From Rhynchopus sp. YZ270_cl-10 (taxonomy: Eukaryota; Euglenozoa; Diplonemea; Diplonemida; Diplonemidae), in NCBI GenBank assembly GCA_964035575.1, contig OZ037878.1, positions 434,001 through 498,000 of the forward strand: a DNA stretch of 64,000 nt. The letters run 5' to 3'. The first letter of the stretch is position 1. Each line of letters begins with the position of its first letter. A model generated the notes under the pieces. That model did not search any database. It was given only the letters and a program-made list of their open reading frames with translations, and had not been told where the DNA came from. The position numbers were made by a program, and so were the translations under genes. This document shows, piece by piece, positions 1 to 10,499 of the stretch.

Positions 1-89
1 TGCACGTTGTGACCCCCCACAATTTGACGGTCGGAGCTCGTAGAACCCAACGAGGAGTGAGAAAAGGATATGGCGAAATAATAAAAGTA

Positions 90-115
90 GCGTACCGTGC
101 GCCTGCGGCGCAAGC
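90..115. repeat. 26-bp dispersed repeat, GC-rich
   Basis: A 26-bp GC-rich word containing CGCCTGCGGCGC recurs identically at 61959-61984. The shorter core GCCTGCGGCGC also occurs near 53203 and 53305. No gene covers any copy. It is probably a fragment of a dispersed element whose ends I cannot define. Confidence 0.6.
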
Positions 116-291
116 TTTGCAACCCACCCCTCCCATGACATAGTTTGGCTGCAGCAACCTTAACACCTGGTAGTGGTCGTCCCAGGCCACTGTCGTCTCG
201 GACCCCCCCATATTCGACCATCATCCCACGATTTCCCAAAAACTCAAAAGTTAGCGTCAGGCCTGGTCATGACAGGTAAAATGCACTGGGG

Positions 292-375
292 TACTGGGTA
301 CTGGGTACTGGGTACTGGGTACTGGGTACTGGGTACTGGGTACTGGGTACTGGGTACTGGGTACTGGGTACTGGG
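292..375. repeat. 7-bp minisatellite (TACTGGG) x12
   Basis: Twelve exact tandem copies of TACTGGG, 84 bp in all, preceded by a partial unit. It lies outside any supported gene. The open frames through it are by-products of the repeat, whose length is not a multiple of three. Around it, 116-1106 shows no gene or other structure I can support. Confidence 0.97.
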
Positions 376-1106
376 TGCCAACCCCGGATTTTGAGAAAAT
401 TTCCACTACCGAACACGTGGGGCTTTCGGATGTACCAACTTTTTGCGAAAACAAGGCTACTAACCACAGGGAAAGCTCGGGAAAAAATCAGTTGTTTTCC
501 TTAAGGAAGTGCCCTAAGGAAAATCACTATACCCTAGAAGGACCCAAGAAGTACCCAATTTACACCTAATTTTTAGGAAAATCACACCACATATGAGGCA
601 AAAAATTTTCCGCACACTTGACAGAGACCTCCACAATTTCTCCTATTTCTATTGACGGACCGGACCGATTGGTCTTTATGGTCACATGCACATACGAAAC
701 CGCTACACATGGTCTGTAGCCTTGTATGAGAAGATTTAATTCAAAAAAACATTCAAAAAAAAAATCCACCTTTTTTATTTTTCTTTCTTTCCGATTGTCT
801 ACCAGGAAAAACCAAATTCACCTTCGACGGGGGAGGGGATGGGGGGAAGAGGGAAAAGGGGGCAGAATGTTTTTCGGTATGATGAAGAGAAGCAGCCTCG
901 AAAGGTGGGAGGAAGACAATACTAAGGGACCACACGACCTTGTGACGCCTCCCTGTCAGGAAGAACACCCTGCAATGCAAAAAAAGGAAAACGGGATGGG
1001 AACAGTAAAGGAGGTGATATTGTGGGGGGCTATTCAGGCTAGTTGAGACGATAGAAAATGAATAAATTGCTCTTCGTGTGTCGGAAATAAATAAAAAAGA
1101 AACCAA

Positions 1107-1392
1107 ACTTGAAATACAAAGCCCTCTCATGACAGTGTACTTTCCCCCACAAAAAAGAAAGAAAAATTGAAAGATGAAATATACCTCTCGTGCATACACA
1201 TCTAAGAAAGAAATGAAGGGTTCATAAGATGAACGTAAATACCCTCTCCCCCTGCTACCTTAAAAAATGGTAGTTTTTTTTTTGAAAACTTTGTTGTATT
1301 AGTGTAGCCACCCTAGAGTGTGCTCCACTATATTTTTTTTAAATGCAGGCACCTTCCGACTGACCCACGATGCCAGCCCCGGATGAAAGCAT
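1107..1392. repeat. Cluster of four short dispersed motifs (families C, E, D, B)
   Basis: Four motif families lie in a row: C at 1107-1142, E at 1171-1205 (AAGATG pairing with CATCT), D at 1281-1332 (TAGTG pairing with CACTA) and B at 1343-1392. Each recurs several times in the window, always between genes or in introns. They vary by indels that are not multiples of three, so they are not coding. The function is unknown; they could be mobile hairpins or small RNA genes. 1393-1868 holds nothing else I recognise. Confidence 0.7.
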
Positions 1393-1868
1393 AAATAGAA
1401 GGATCCTGCGGTCAAAAAAAACAAAAAGAAAATAGTTTTTTGGTAAGATGGAAGCCGCCTCAGTCACCTATAAAAAGGGTTAAAAAAAAAATCCCTTTAG
1501 TGTGAGGTTAGAGAGATCTATTCACCAAAGATACATCCACGCTACATCTCTCATCTCTCCCTACTGCGGGTTAAATCCTCGCACAATCACTACCGGTGTG
1601 GAACCCCCCCTGAAAATGTTCTGTTTTGCTTTTAAAAAATTGAGGGAAGGTAAAAAAAATCCCCCCCTATAACCCACAGGGAAGCTGCCTCCCAAGCAGC
1701 TTTAATGACAGAACAACAGCTATCGCAGCGTGTACAAGCCAGAGCCATATTACAAACATCCAGCCCCAAGCGTATCTGTTAGTGAAGATTTTATTTATTT
1801 CCCCCCTCAAAAACGGTAACCACGATACAGTGATTAGGTAAGGCGACGGCCGCCGTGATGACCTATAC

Positions 1869-2556
1869 CTATACAACCTCTACGGTAGCATCCCATCGTC
1901 GAATTATCAAAAAAAAGTTGACTTGAAATACAACAGCCCTCTCGTGAACAGTGTACCTTGGTACAATGACCGGCTGTACCGGGGGGGTAGACACCCAACC
2001 ATGCAGTCCTAGTAAAAAAAAATCATACGTCATGTGTTCACTGCTGTGGTACTGTCTGACACCAGGTTCAAGATAGTCATCAGGGGTGCCACACTTCTGC
2101 TCCCAACCGCCTGTGAAAGATGTCCAGGTGAGGCCCAGGAAGATCCAGAGGATGTGGTGGCCTCCTGTCATTGCCATATGATGCCATCTGAAGGCGCCAG
2201 GGCGCGTCATTTCGTAGTAGTCCATGAAGACCATCGCGACGCAGAGGAGAAGGGACAGAATCGCAAACGCGCTTGTTGCACGGAAGAACGACACTACGTT
2301 TGGACAGTACTCCGCCCACGAGGGGCACGACGACTCCGATTCGCCAAGCTTCACCACACCGCACACCTGGAGGGGGTGGGAGGGGGTGGAAATTGTGTGG
2401 TCTTGTCCATACCTTAAAAATCCCAGCACTCATCGGGTACACACTACTCCCTACCCCCCAGCTCCGCGAGCAAATAATCATTAACAGCAGAATAAACGAA
2501 AAGCACAGTGACGCAAGCACCGCCATGTGCAGGCGGAGAGACCACGGGTCCTCCAT
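1869..2556 (-). CDS. Amastin/claudin-like membrane protein, one intron
   Basis: Spliced minus-strand gene: exon 1 2413-2556, 46-bp intron 2367-2412 (GTATGG...CCAG), exon 2 1869-2366, 213 residues from the first in-frame ATG. The first hydrophobic segment (HMAVLASLCFSFILLL) is followed by a loop with three spaced Cys (VCGVV, SSCPSW, EYCP), a second segment (AFAILSLLLCVAMVF) and a third near HHILWIFLGLTW. The order of first helix, Cys/Trp loop and AFAI-type second helix resembles kinetoplastid amastins, which are surface glycoproteins. The canonical amastin signature after the first Cys is not exact and I see no fourth helix. The frame is open upstream to an AG at 2656, so the start is uncertain. 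The last 45 or so residues overlap a family C repeat and may not be original. Confidence 0.6.
1920..2011. repeat. Family C motif, long copy
   Basis: About 90 bp, beginning ACTTGAAATACAA and containing the palindrome GTACCTTGGTAC and the tail GTAGACACCCAACCAT. It matches 42790-42865 and 58131-58200 over most of its length, and the first third matches 1107-1142 and 47818-47854. It overlaps the 3' end of the amastin-like frame. Confidence 0.75.
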
Positions 2557-2835
2557 GCGGAACGACTCGAGCACCGAGTTCGAGTACCCCCCGCCCCCCG
2601 GGTACGAGCGGGGCAGGGGGGAGGCCGCCTGCTCCACGTCGCCGTCGTTGAGATCCTGATAGAGTATTGATGGTGGTTTATTGATGGGGGTTTCCAATAA
2701 TAATGAGGGAGATACCAATCACCACTTCGAAGTGTTACATTAAAAATAAAGACAAGTTGAAAGGTGCACAACACCTCACCGTTCATCGCACGCTGACACC
2801 TGGTTCTCCAGGTTATCGAACTCCAGAGAACACTA

Positions 2836-2974
2836 AAAGTTTATAAGAGAACCGGCCTCTGCGCTTAGTCACCCTTTTTAAAAAAAGTAAAAAAAAAAAA
2901 TGAAAAAAAAACTGTAGTTGATGCAGGCACCTCCGATTCACCCACTACGATGCCAGCCATCCGGATAAAATCAC
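2836..2974. repeat. Family A hairpin and family B motif
   Basis: Family A copy at 2836-2876 (GTTTATAAGAGAAC then GCGCTTAGTCACC) followed by family B at 2911-2974 (ACTGTAGTTGATGCAGGCAC ... ATGCCAGCCATCCGGAT). The two lie upstream of the minus-strand amastin-like gene. From 2975 to 3464 I see only AT-rich and purine-rich spacer. Confidence 0.7.
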
Positions 2975-3464
2975 GAATACCCTGCGGCCTACAACAAACA
3001 GAAGAAGACATACTCGATACGCGCCGCCTAGTGCCCTATTCTCCATTTCTGCCTCCGGAGGTGACTCATCGTGCTCCGACATCGACGAAGGGCGACCACC
3101 ATCTTCAGAAAGCGCCATCTAGGCAAACCCCCCCCTCACCTGCCCCTACTCGCACACCCACCCCCCACCCCCACACTTTTTGCCGATTCAATAGGTGTGG
3201 GTGTGGAGATACGGGGTCCAATCACCCTACGGCGCGCTCTCCTAAGTGCGCCACAGTGGAAATCTGCCTATTCGCTAAAAGAACGGCGAGAAGAAAAGAA
3301 AAAAAAACGGAAGAAAAAACGTAAAAAAAAAACTCAACTTTTGTGTATCAAGGAGGGTAAAAATGTGTGTGGGAATTTAGTTTGTCTTGCGTTTCCCTGT
3401 TTTTTTAAAAAGGTGGAGAGGGTCAGGTAAGGGGAAGGGGAAGGGTAAATGTGTGGAAGATGAA

Positions 3465-6400
3465 CAGGGTCCTCAACCTGTCTAAGTTAGGCCTTAACTT
3501 AGACAATTTTTTTTTTTTTGAAAAACGCTTTGTCTAAGTTAGACAAAACCTGGGTTTTGGGTTTTTGGGTGGTTTGAAAGAGAAGAAGCTTTACTGAAAA
3601 CAAAAAAAAAAATGAGTTCCCTCAAGACTCCCTCAGTCCTCACCTGCGCGGACCCCATTGTACCCACCCACACAAGCCACCTCCTCAGACTAACTACAAT
3701 TGAACAAACTCATCCGCAAAAATGCCTGCCACTGCCAAGACCTCCAAAGCACAGCCCACCATCGTGTCCATGTTCAAGAAGGGAGCTGTTGCGGCACCTG
3801 TGGTACGTGTGGTGGAACCCAACAAAGGGGATACGCACTACGACCTGTGGTCTTCAGGCAAGTACAAGTCCATCCCCGATGGTCCGACACCCCGGCTCGC
3901 TTCCCTTCACCTTTTTCTTGTGGCGGAGGGGACGGTGAGGGGGTTTAAAAACCACCAGAACGACACCAACAAGGTGCTCAAACTCTGGTTGAAGGAGTTT
4001 GATCGCGCCAAACTGGCGGACGACGACAGGGAGGGGAGCAAGCGGAAGACGATCCTGACGATCGTTGCGGAGGCGCATGAGTTCGCCATGAACGAAGCAG
4101 AGAAGGGGGGAGACAGCGATGCCTCTGCCGTGTCTGTGCAGAGCCAGGTGTCGCAAGGCAAGAAGGTGAAGAAACGTGTGGTGATGATGGCTCCACAGGT
4201 GAGTGCTGTTAAGTACGTGGATTCAACGTCCGAAGAAGAGGAGGAGGAGCAATGTGTGCCAGTGAGACGCAACGCAGCATCCGAGCAACCCGAGGCAGCA
4301 ATGGAAATCGATGATGTCGACGAGTACTCTTCTGACGGCGATGTTGTCTTCTTAGGTCCCACGCACTCCAACACGAACAATCCCAACCTCACGAACACCA
4401 CGACCGCACCAGCGAACACCGACTCCACCAACACGCTGAAACGTAAACGCGAAGCGCAGGAGAAAGGTTGTATGGGTCTGCGGGAGAGCACGGTGCAGGG
4501 CCATTTGAACCGTTTTTCCCCCTGGTTGGTGGTGGGTGAAGACAAGTTCAAGTGCTTGTATTGTGGTGCTTTCTCTCATGCAAAGACCAAGCTCGCCAGA
4601 GACCTCCCTGCGCATGCAGGCGACCCCAAACACCAACGTCTCGTGAAGGCTGCCGCTCTGCAGGCTTCCAATGGAACCGTGCTTCACACGTTGCACGCCA
4701 ACAGCGACAAAGAAGTCGAGTTCAACCAAAAAATGCTGAAAATATGCATTGAGGTTATTGTTTTCCTCGCGCGCAAAGGTGTAGGGCACTCTAACTTGGA
4801 GGAGTTTCTGAGTTTTTTCGCAGACAAGCTGGAGTGCACCGACATGGAGGCATACCTCAGACAACAAATACGCTATCTCAGCTGCGGTGCAGTCTTAGAG
4901 ATCATGTCCTGCATCACGGAGGTGTTGACAGAAGACCTCCTCAAGCAGGTCAAAGCCTCCCGTTTCTGGGGCCTGTCGGGGGATTGCTCACGCGACGTCA
5001 GCAAGAAGGAGCAACTCGTCTTCGTCGTGCGATACATGGTCGGTGCCACCCCCGTCGAGAAGCTCATCATGATGGGTGAGCTGAAGGACCAGACGGGGCT
5101 GGTTACGCGTCGTTGCTGACGAAGTGGATAGACCAGCTCGGGCTCGACTACGGGAAGATGAGTGGATGCTCGTTTGATGGCGCATCGGCAATGCGTTCCT
5201 CGAACAAGGGCTGCCAACAACAAATCCGTGCAGACATAAACCCAGGCGCCCTCTTCACCTGGTGCTACGCACACTCCCTCGCACTCTGTGGCCCAGAAGC
5301 AGCGGCAGAGGGGAAATCGCCGGAGATTACCCGGTTCTTCGACGGCCTGCGGTGGGTGTGGGTTTTTTTTTCGGGATCCAAGATTAAGCTCGACACCCTG
5401 GAGGAGATGCTGGAGGAACTTCGCGACTTGTGTGAGTACTGTGACATCCTCATCGCAAAGCCGGGTGACACCCGGTGGCTCACCAACGGCAGGTGTTGCA
5501 GCACCGTCCGCAAGGAGTACCCCGCCGTGCACAGCGCCCTGTGCAAGCTTGGAGAGGCCGGCGACGTGGAAGCACCGTTCATCGCGCAGCACATCAAAGA
5601 GCCCGGTTTTTTTGCAACGTTGTCCTTCATGACGGTGGTCCTGGACGAGTTGAACGTGCTGTCGACGTCGCTCCAGAGCAGGAACACAAACCTGCTCACC
5701 GTTTGCAGCCACATCGACAAATGTGTTGCGTCATTGTCGTTGCTTGAAACCAACCCGAACATGTTCCCGTTCTACCCAGAATGGGTACCGAGGTATAATC
5801 AATGCCACGGTACAAAACTTTCCCGTCGGAACTTTGCGATTCATCACGACACGGTCTGCAAGCCATACCTCAAGGAGCTGCTGAAGTGCCTCAGTGAACG
5901 ATTCGTGAACATGGACATTGTGAGATGCTTCTCAGTATTCGACATCCGCAACCTCCCTGCTAACGCGGACGGGCTGGCGATCTACGGCAACACCGAGGTG
6001 AAGAAGCTCATCGAGGAATTTACTGAGCTGCATACACTCGAGTACAAAAAGTACGATGTTGTGGGCGAGAAGACGCGTGGGAGACCAGAGTACTCCAAGA
6101 CGGAGCATACTGTGATATCGCGCACTCAAACAACGCCGTTACTGAGCGTGGACACGACGCCGTTCGTTGAGGAGTCGCCAGAACTGAACAGTCTGGAGAC
6201 AAAGAAAGCTGTAGCTGTGAAAGAATGGAGGATCCTGGTGGACGTTTTGTCGAAGAGAACTACAACAAAGGACACTTCGGACCTGATCGCAACATTCTTG
6301 ACAAGTTCCGCAGGAGACGCCTACCCCATTATGAGGGATCTTGTTTTGCTTGGGTTGTCAATCCCCGTCACATCAGTTGAAGACGAGCGCTGCTTCAACG

Positions 6401-6833
6401 GCATGAAGTACGTCAAGAATAGCTACAGAAACAAACTGCTGGATTCAAGTCTGCTATGCATTCTTATGTGCAAACAGGCAGAGACAAATGAGAATAAATT
6501 TACGCCTGACCAAATCCAAAGGATTTTTGAAGCCTTTAAAAGAAAGAAGGTTAGAGTTTCTGTGTGATGCTTATCAGGTTGGGGGGACAATGGGGTTAGG
6601 GGTACGGGTGGGGCGAAGGGGTGGGGTGGGGTGTGATTGTTCATTTGTCGAACTCTTCTATTGAAATGAAAAGACCACTTAACGAGTTTCGAAAAAGCAA
6701 CACAAAAAAAAAAGCCCCCAATTTTTAGCTTTGTACAGGACCTTTTCGCGCGGAGCGCGAAAATTTTTTTTTAGCCTTTTTTTTTAACTTAGACAAATCT
6801 GTGGCCAGACTTTGTCTACGGTTGAGGACCCTG
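3465..6833 (+). mobile_element. hAT-superfamily DNA transposon, nearly whole
   Basis: A 3,369-bp element. Terminal inverted repeats begin CAGGGTCCTCAACC (3465) and end GGTTGAGGACCCTG (6833). It is flanked by a perfect 8-bp target duplication AAGATGAA (3457-3464 and 6834-6841). CAGGG ends and an 8-bp duplication are diagnostic of hAT elements. Subterminal regions carry further CTAAGTTAGAC inverted motifs. The intact duplication and long open frames mark a recent insertion. The target word AAGATGAA is also the left arm of the dispersed hairpin families found throughout the window. Confidence 0.97.
3722..6567 (+). pseudogene. hAT transposase (BED zinc finger), two frames with a single shift
   Basis: Two long frames, 3722-5119 (465 aa) and 5113-6567 (484 aa), together make one transposase. 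The join near 5105-5118 needs a one-base frame change, so the copy is either disrupted once or misread there. The first part has an acidic low-complexity stretch and a BED-type zinc finger (CLYCGAFSHAK). SGDCSRD and SGCSFDGASAM look like the two catalytic Asp regions. The end has the hAT dimerisation block (SIPVTSVEDERCFNGMKYVK). It closely resembles the ZBED-like hAT transposases found across eukaryotes. This is the only convincing plus-strand protein gene in the window. Confidence 0.93.
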
Positions 6834-6907
6834 AAGATGAATATTTAAAAAAAAAAAAAAATGTAGTGGGGAAAGAGTAAAGTTTTTTTGGAGTTGAAAA
6901 ACAAAAT

Positions 6908-6989
6908 TCCACCTGATTATTGACCCAGGTTTGCCGGTTGTTAAATGGCTGGGAAATCGTCGGAAAAATATGGGTCAAAATCAGGTGGA
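6908..6989. mobile_element. 82-bp miniature inverted-repeat element
   Basis: Begins TCCACCTGATTATTGACCCA and ends in the near-perfect inverse (TGGGTCAAAATCAGGTGGA). A second element at 21421-21549 has the same TCCACCTGAT ends but a different middle, so they form a family of non-autonomous DNA elements. No target duplication is clear here. It is 75 bp beyond the hAT element. Confidence 0.7.
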
Positions 6990-7202
6990 CCTAACAGATT
7001 AAAAGAAAAACGTCCAATTCGTAAGAAGAAGAGGGAGAACGGGGGATTTTTTTTTTCTTCCATTTTTTGCTTGCTTTTTAAAAGAGGCTTCTTTCATTTC
7101 CTAGATCATCAGACCATACCAGAGAGACAAACTCCCCCTATCCCCCCCTTCATTTTTTCAGAGAACCCTTCTGTCTCTAGTTTCCTTCTTTCTTTTGGTT
7201 CT

Positions 7203-10058
7203 TCAAACTTCTTTCCAGGGAAGATTTTTTACCATTTCGACCGCAGGCACAGAATTTGAGAGGACTCGCGTGAAGCTTGCGTGAGATTTGCAGGAGGACA
7301 TCATTTTTGAGATCCGCTTTTGAACGACACGGTCGATGATGGGAACTTTGCGGGGCAGGGGCGGGCCGAAGATGCTCCAGAGGGATTTGTTGCAGCGCTG
7401 CCAACGTTCATGCTGGTGGTCGATGAGCGAGGCGTGGTCATATGACATCGCTTCTTCCTTTTCTGCCACCTCCTCCTCCTCCACCTCCCCGAGAGAGACC
7501 GTATCAGCAAGAAGCCTGCGAAGATCGTTCTTTCGTTTGCAATGATGAACAGCACACTCAACAGAAACCCCTTCACTGTCCAATGTGTTCGCAATGGCGG
7601 CGAAGGAATCTTCGCTTGGGTGGTGATCCAAAGAAGTTCGAAGGTGAACATGAATTCCATTGCTCGCCGCAGCGCCTATAAGAGACATCTCCTCCTTGTA
7701 GGTTAGGAGACAGCATTTTTCGGCAAATTCGATGATGGAATCTCTGCGTTTTTGAAGTTCTTTGAGACTGTCTCGGATGTCTCTGAACGTTTTTAGTACA
7801 TCCTTGCCAAATTCATAGTCGAACGCTACGGGGCGATAGAATTCATCTTGTTGGATGACCTCGAGATGCTCCTTCTTCATTCTATCCAACTCCTGCAATG
7901 CACTGTGCAGCTGTCTCACCGGAAGCACGATGTAACGTCCAGACTCCTCATCGGACTTCTCTAACAACGCAGAATCGCTCCAAAGAAGGGTGCTCCAGTG
8001 GAAGAGCTTTGCGGATAAAGCATTGTCTGGGAGGGTGTTGTGTGCAGGGTTCAGTTCGTATCCGTCAAATGGAGTTAAAAGAAATGCGTCAGTGCAAGAT
8101 AGTACCGCAGTGTACTCTACATCTGAAAGCTTGTCGGTCGAAACGCGATCGAGAGACCGTTCACCAGGCACCACCTTCGACCCGGAACTGATTTTGGACA
8201 CAACGTACCCCCCGCCAGACCAATGCGCGTGGGAGTCCTGAAGCGGCTCGTCTAGGAGATTGAGTGGAATGTTTTCGGACTCAAATAAGTGAATCAAGGC
8301 ACCATTAACTTCAGGTGACGACAGACGCACCGGGAATTTAGTTTCTGAATGCGCAGCCGAAATATATGCAGTAGGAATATAAATCAAAAACTCCACAAAA
8401 GAACGCACCGGATGCCCCGTTATGCGAAGCAAATGGCGGAATAGATGCGAGAACAGTACTTCATACGCGGTGCTGCCTAACAGTTCTAACGTAGAGTTGA
8501 AGACTTCGAACACTTCGTCTACTGCTTCAAACGGAAGGTTTCCAAATGATTCGATTAACGTTGCATCTGCGACTTTAACCTCTGGCACATTCTTTGCCCA
8601 GAGAAGAAGCTTCTGGTACATCGCAAACTGCGCCCTCTCCTTGCTATGAACAACAAAAAGGTGGTGAATCTCTTCAATCTGCGGGCGGCAGCTGTCTTGC
8701 AACATAAACTGCGTGATGCGTCTGCTAAACCTCGCATTTCCTTCACCACACGCAACAGCAAGCAACGCACCAAACCCCCTCCGCGGTGCCGGAATACGCA
8801 ACATCCTATGATGCCTCTGCAGCCCCGCATTCTCCCCGGTCTTTAACAAAGAGTACGCATCCTTGAGAGGCCCTTCGTGCACATACTTCATCAGAACCAC
8901 CTCAAGCAACTCCTCCGACCACAACGACGGATGCGCTAAGTACGGCACCACCTTCTCCACCACCGCAACAGCCATCTCCAGACCTATCTCCTTCGCGGAA
9001 AGCATTTCCACTAGAGCCAACCAAAACTCTCTCCGTCTTTTCAAAAAGGAGTCCTGCGGGATTGTCTTCAATAAAGCCATGCCACGTATAGCTTCGTCAC
9101 CTCCTTGGGACAGAAGGTGTGCAATCACCGAGCGGCAAATGAGCAGCTCCTCTGCAGGGGAATACTCTGTGGTGGAAGTGTGCCGTGTCATAAGTGCTTC
9201 TGCTTCTGTGTAGTTGCCTTCTACGCAGAGAAGTTGTACTAATGCGCCAATGCAAATCGCCTTACAGGATTGTTCTCGTTCAAAGCGTTTTGCCCCTATA
9301 ATCCGTTCAATCTCTGTAGGTTCGTTCATATAAACACATCCCGCTGTATAAAAAAAAAGTGCGGCCGGCGAAATACCATGGTACTTCGTGACGCTCAGGA
9401 ATAATGCTTTACTAAGCTCGAATTCCATGAGTTTTGTCTGTGGTGAATCCGTTTCTGTCATCCGATGGCGCATTGCGGCGAAGCAGGCTGCCGCAGAAAA
9501 TCCTTTTACATCGTGAACCGGTTTACTCCCTTTTCCTTTTCGAATATTGGTGTCTCTACCGTATAATTGAAATAACATGGCAGCGGGGTGGTAGTGTGAG
9601 TCGGTACGCAACATTCCAAGAAATGGGGTGTTTGCGAGGATGTCGCTGTGTTTTAAAGGGTGAGAATAATTGTTGGAAATGTTTAAAAAAGGGGGAGGCG
9701 TGGTGGATGAGGCCTCGAGCACGTCTCTCCAGGAGATTGCCGACCAATCGAGCCCTGGGGGAGCGCCGTAGTTGTAGCGTTTGCGGCGGAGCATGTTCTC
9801 CTCCTGCGCAACGCGTTCTTGGAGGTCCTGTGTCGTCAACTCCGCGTCCAGCCCCTTCTCCTCCACGTCGTCCGGCAGCACCACCTCTGCCAAAGCCTTG
9901 CGCATCTCCTCGCTCATCCGATATTCCTGCGGTGCTGTCACGTCTGATGCCACCGCTGCTGCAGGTGCCACCCTCTCATATACAGGCGTCTTTTTCGGTC
10001 CCGGTATATATCGTGCATAGGCCGCCATTTTCTTTGCATTCCGTACGGCTCTACCCAT
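7203..10058 (-). CDS. Large uncharacterised helical protein, 951 aa
   Basis: A single uninterrupted frame from ATG at 10058. I do not recognise a named family. The N-terminus is basic (MGRAVRNAKKMAAYARY) and could be an organelle targeting sequence. The middle (about residues 180-600) is a long run of amphipathic helices with Ala/Leu spacing suggestive of a helical-repeat solenoid (PPR- or TPR-like). That is a guess from texture, not from matched motifs. The last 150 residues contain a predicted coiled coil (SLKELQKRRDSIIEFAEK) and an acidic block (EVEEEEVAEKEEA). There are no signal peptide or membrane segments. A family A hairpin (10171-10211) lies about 110 bp upstream of the start. An organellar RNA-binding or mitoribosomal role is possible but unproven. 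Confidence 0.9.
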   Translation of the reverse strand: MGRAVRNAKKMAAYARYIPGPKKTPVYERVAPAAAVASDVTAPQEYRMSEEMRKALAEVVLPDDVEEKGLDAELTTQDLQERVAQEENMLRRKRYNYGAPPGLDWSAISWRDVLEASSTTPPPFLNISNNYSHPLKHSDILANTPFLGMLRTDSHYHPAAMLFQLYGRDTNIRKGKGSKPVHDVKGFSAAACFAAMRHRMTETDSPQTKLMEFELSKALFLSVTKYHGISPAALFFYTAGCVYMNEPTEIERIIGAKRFEREQSCKAICIGALVQLLCVEGNYTEAEALMTRHTSTTEYSPAEELLICRSVIAHLLSQGGDEAIRGMALLKTIPQDSFLKRRREFWLALVEMLSAKEIGLEMAVAVVEKVVPYLAHPSLWSEELLEVVLMKYVHEGPLKDAYSLLKTGENAGLQRHHRMLRIPAPRRGFGALLAVACGEGNARFSRRITQFMLQDSCRPQIEEIHHLFVVHSKERAQFAMYQKLLLWAKNVPEVKVADATLIESFGNLPFEAVDEVFEVFNSTLELLGSTAYEVLFSHLFRHLLRITGHPVRSFVEFLIYIPTAYISAAHSETKFPVRLSSPEVNGALIHLFESENIPLNLLDEPLQDSHAHWSGGGYVVSKISSGSKVVPGERSLDRVSTDKLSDVEYTAVLSCTDAFLLTPFDGYELNPAHNTLPDNALSAKLFHWSTLLWSDSALLEKSDEESGRYIVLPVRQLHSALQELDRMKKEHLEVIQQDEFYRPVAFDYEFGKDVLKTFRDIRDSLKELQKRRDSIIEFAEKCCLLTYKEEMSLIGAAASNGIHVHLRTSLDHHPSEDSFAAIANTLDSEGVSVECAVHHCKRKNDLRRLLADTVSLGEVEEEEVAEKEEAMSYDHASLIDHQHERWQRCNKSLWSIFGPPLPRKVPIIDRVVQKRISKMMSSCKSHASFTRVLSNSVPAVEMVKNLPWKEV

Positions 10059-10170
10059 AGTGATGGAAAGGGGGGAAGAGGGGAGGGGGGAGGTGGTCTG
10101 ATGGGGGAGGAGGGATTTGAGTGATAAAAGTGCGAAGACATAGAAAAGGAGCCGAAGGTTTGAAGGAAAA

Positions 10171-10211
10171 GTTTATAAGATGAACCTAAGCCTCTCGTGC
10201 TTAGTCACCTT
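10171..10211. repeat. Family A hairpin, reference copy
   Basis: Two nested stems: AAGATGA (10177-10183) pairs with TCACCTT (10205-10211) with one mismatch, and CTAAGC (10186-10191) pairs with GCTTAG (10199-10204), leaving a 7-nt loop. It is preceded by GTTTATA. It lies in the 5' flank of the minus-strand gene ending at 7203. The rest of 10059-10499 is AT-rich spacer. Confidence 0.85.
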
Positions 10212-10499
10212 ATCATATTCGTTATCACACAGCATCTTATTTGAAATGGGATGAGAATAAGGGAATGGGGAAATGGTCAATTTTTGTTTTGGATTTCTAT
10301 ACACAAAAAAATATTCTATCATTGTAAAAGAAGCTGAAAATTTCTTTTTCAAAAAAAAAAAGTACATTGGCCTCAAATCTGGAAAAAATAGCTAAATCTT
10401 TTCTAAATCACTACGAAAATATTCCAAAGAGCATTATCTACAATGAGATAGTTGAAATACAGGCACACCTTCAACACCCTCCCAAAAAAAAAAAAAACT

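Noticed and set aside
257-467. Frames with repeated PVPSTQY
   Set aside because: Translations of the TACTGGG minisatellite.
753-1199. 148-residue minus-strand frame
   Set aside because: Phe/Ser/Pro-rich homopolymer translation running through C and E motifs; no domain and no codon bias.
3907-4551. 214-residue antisense frame within the hAT element
   Set aside because: A shadow of the transposase frame; Ser/Ala/Thr-rich with no domain.
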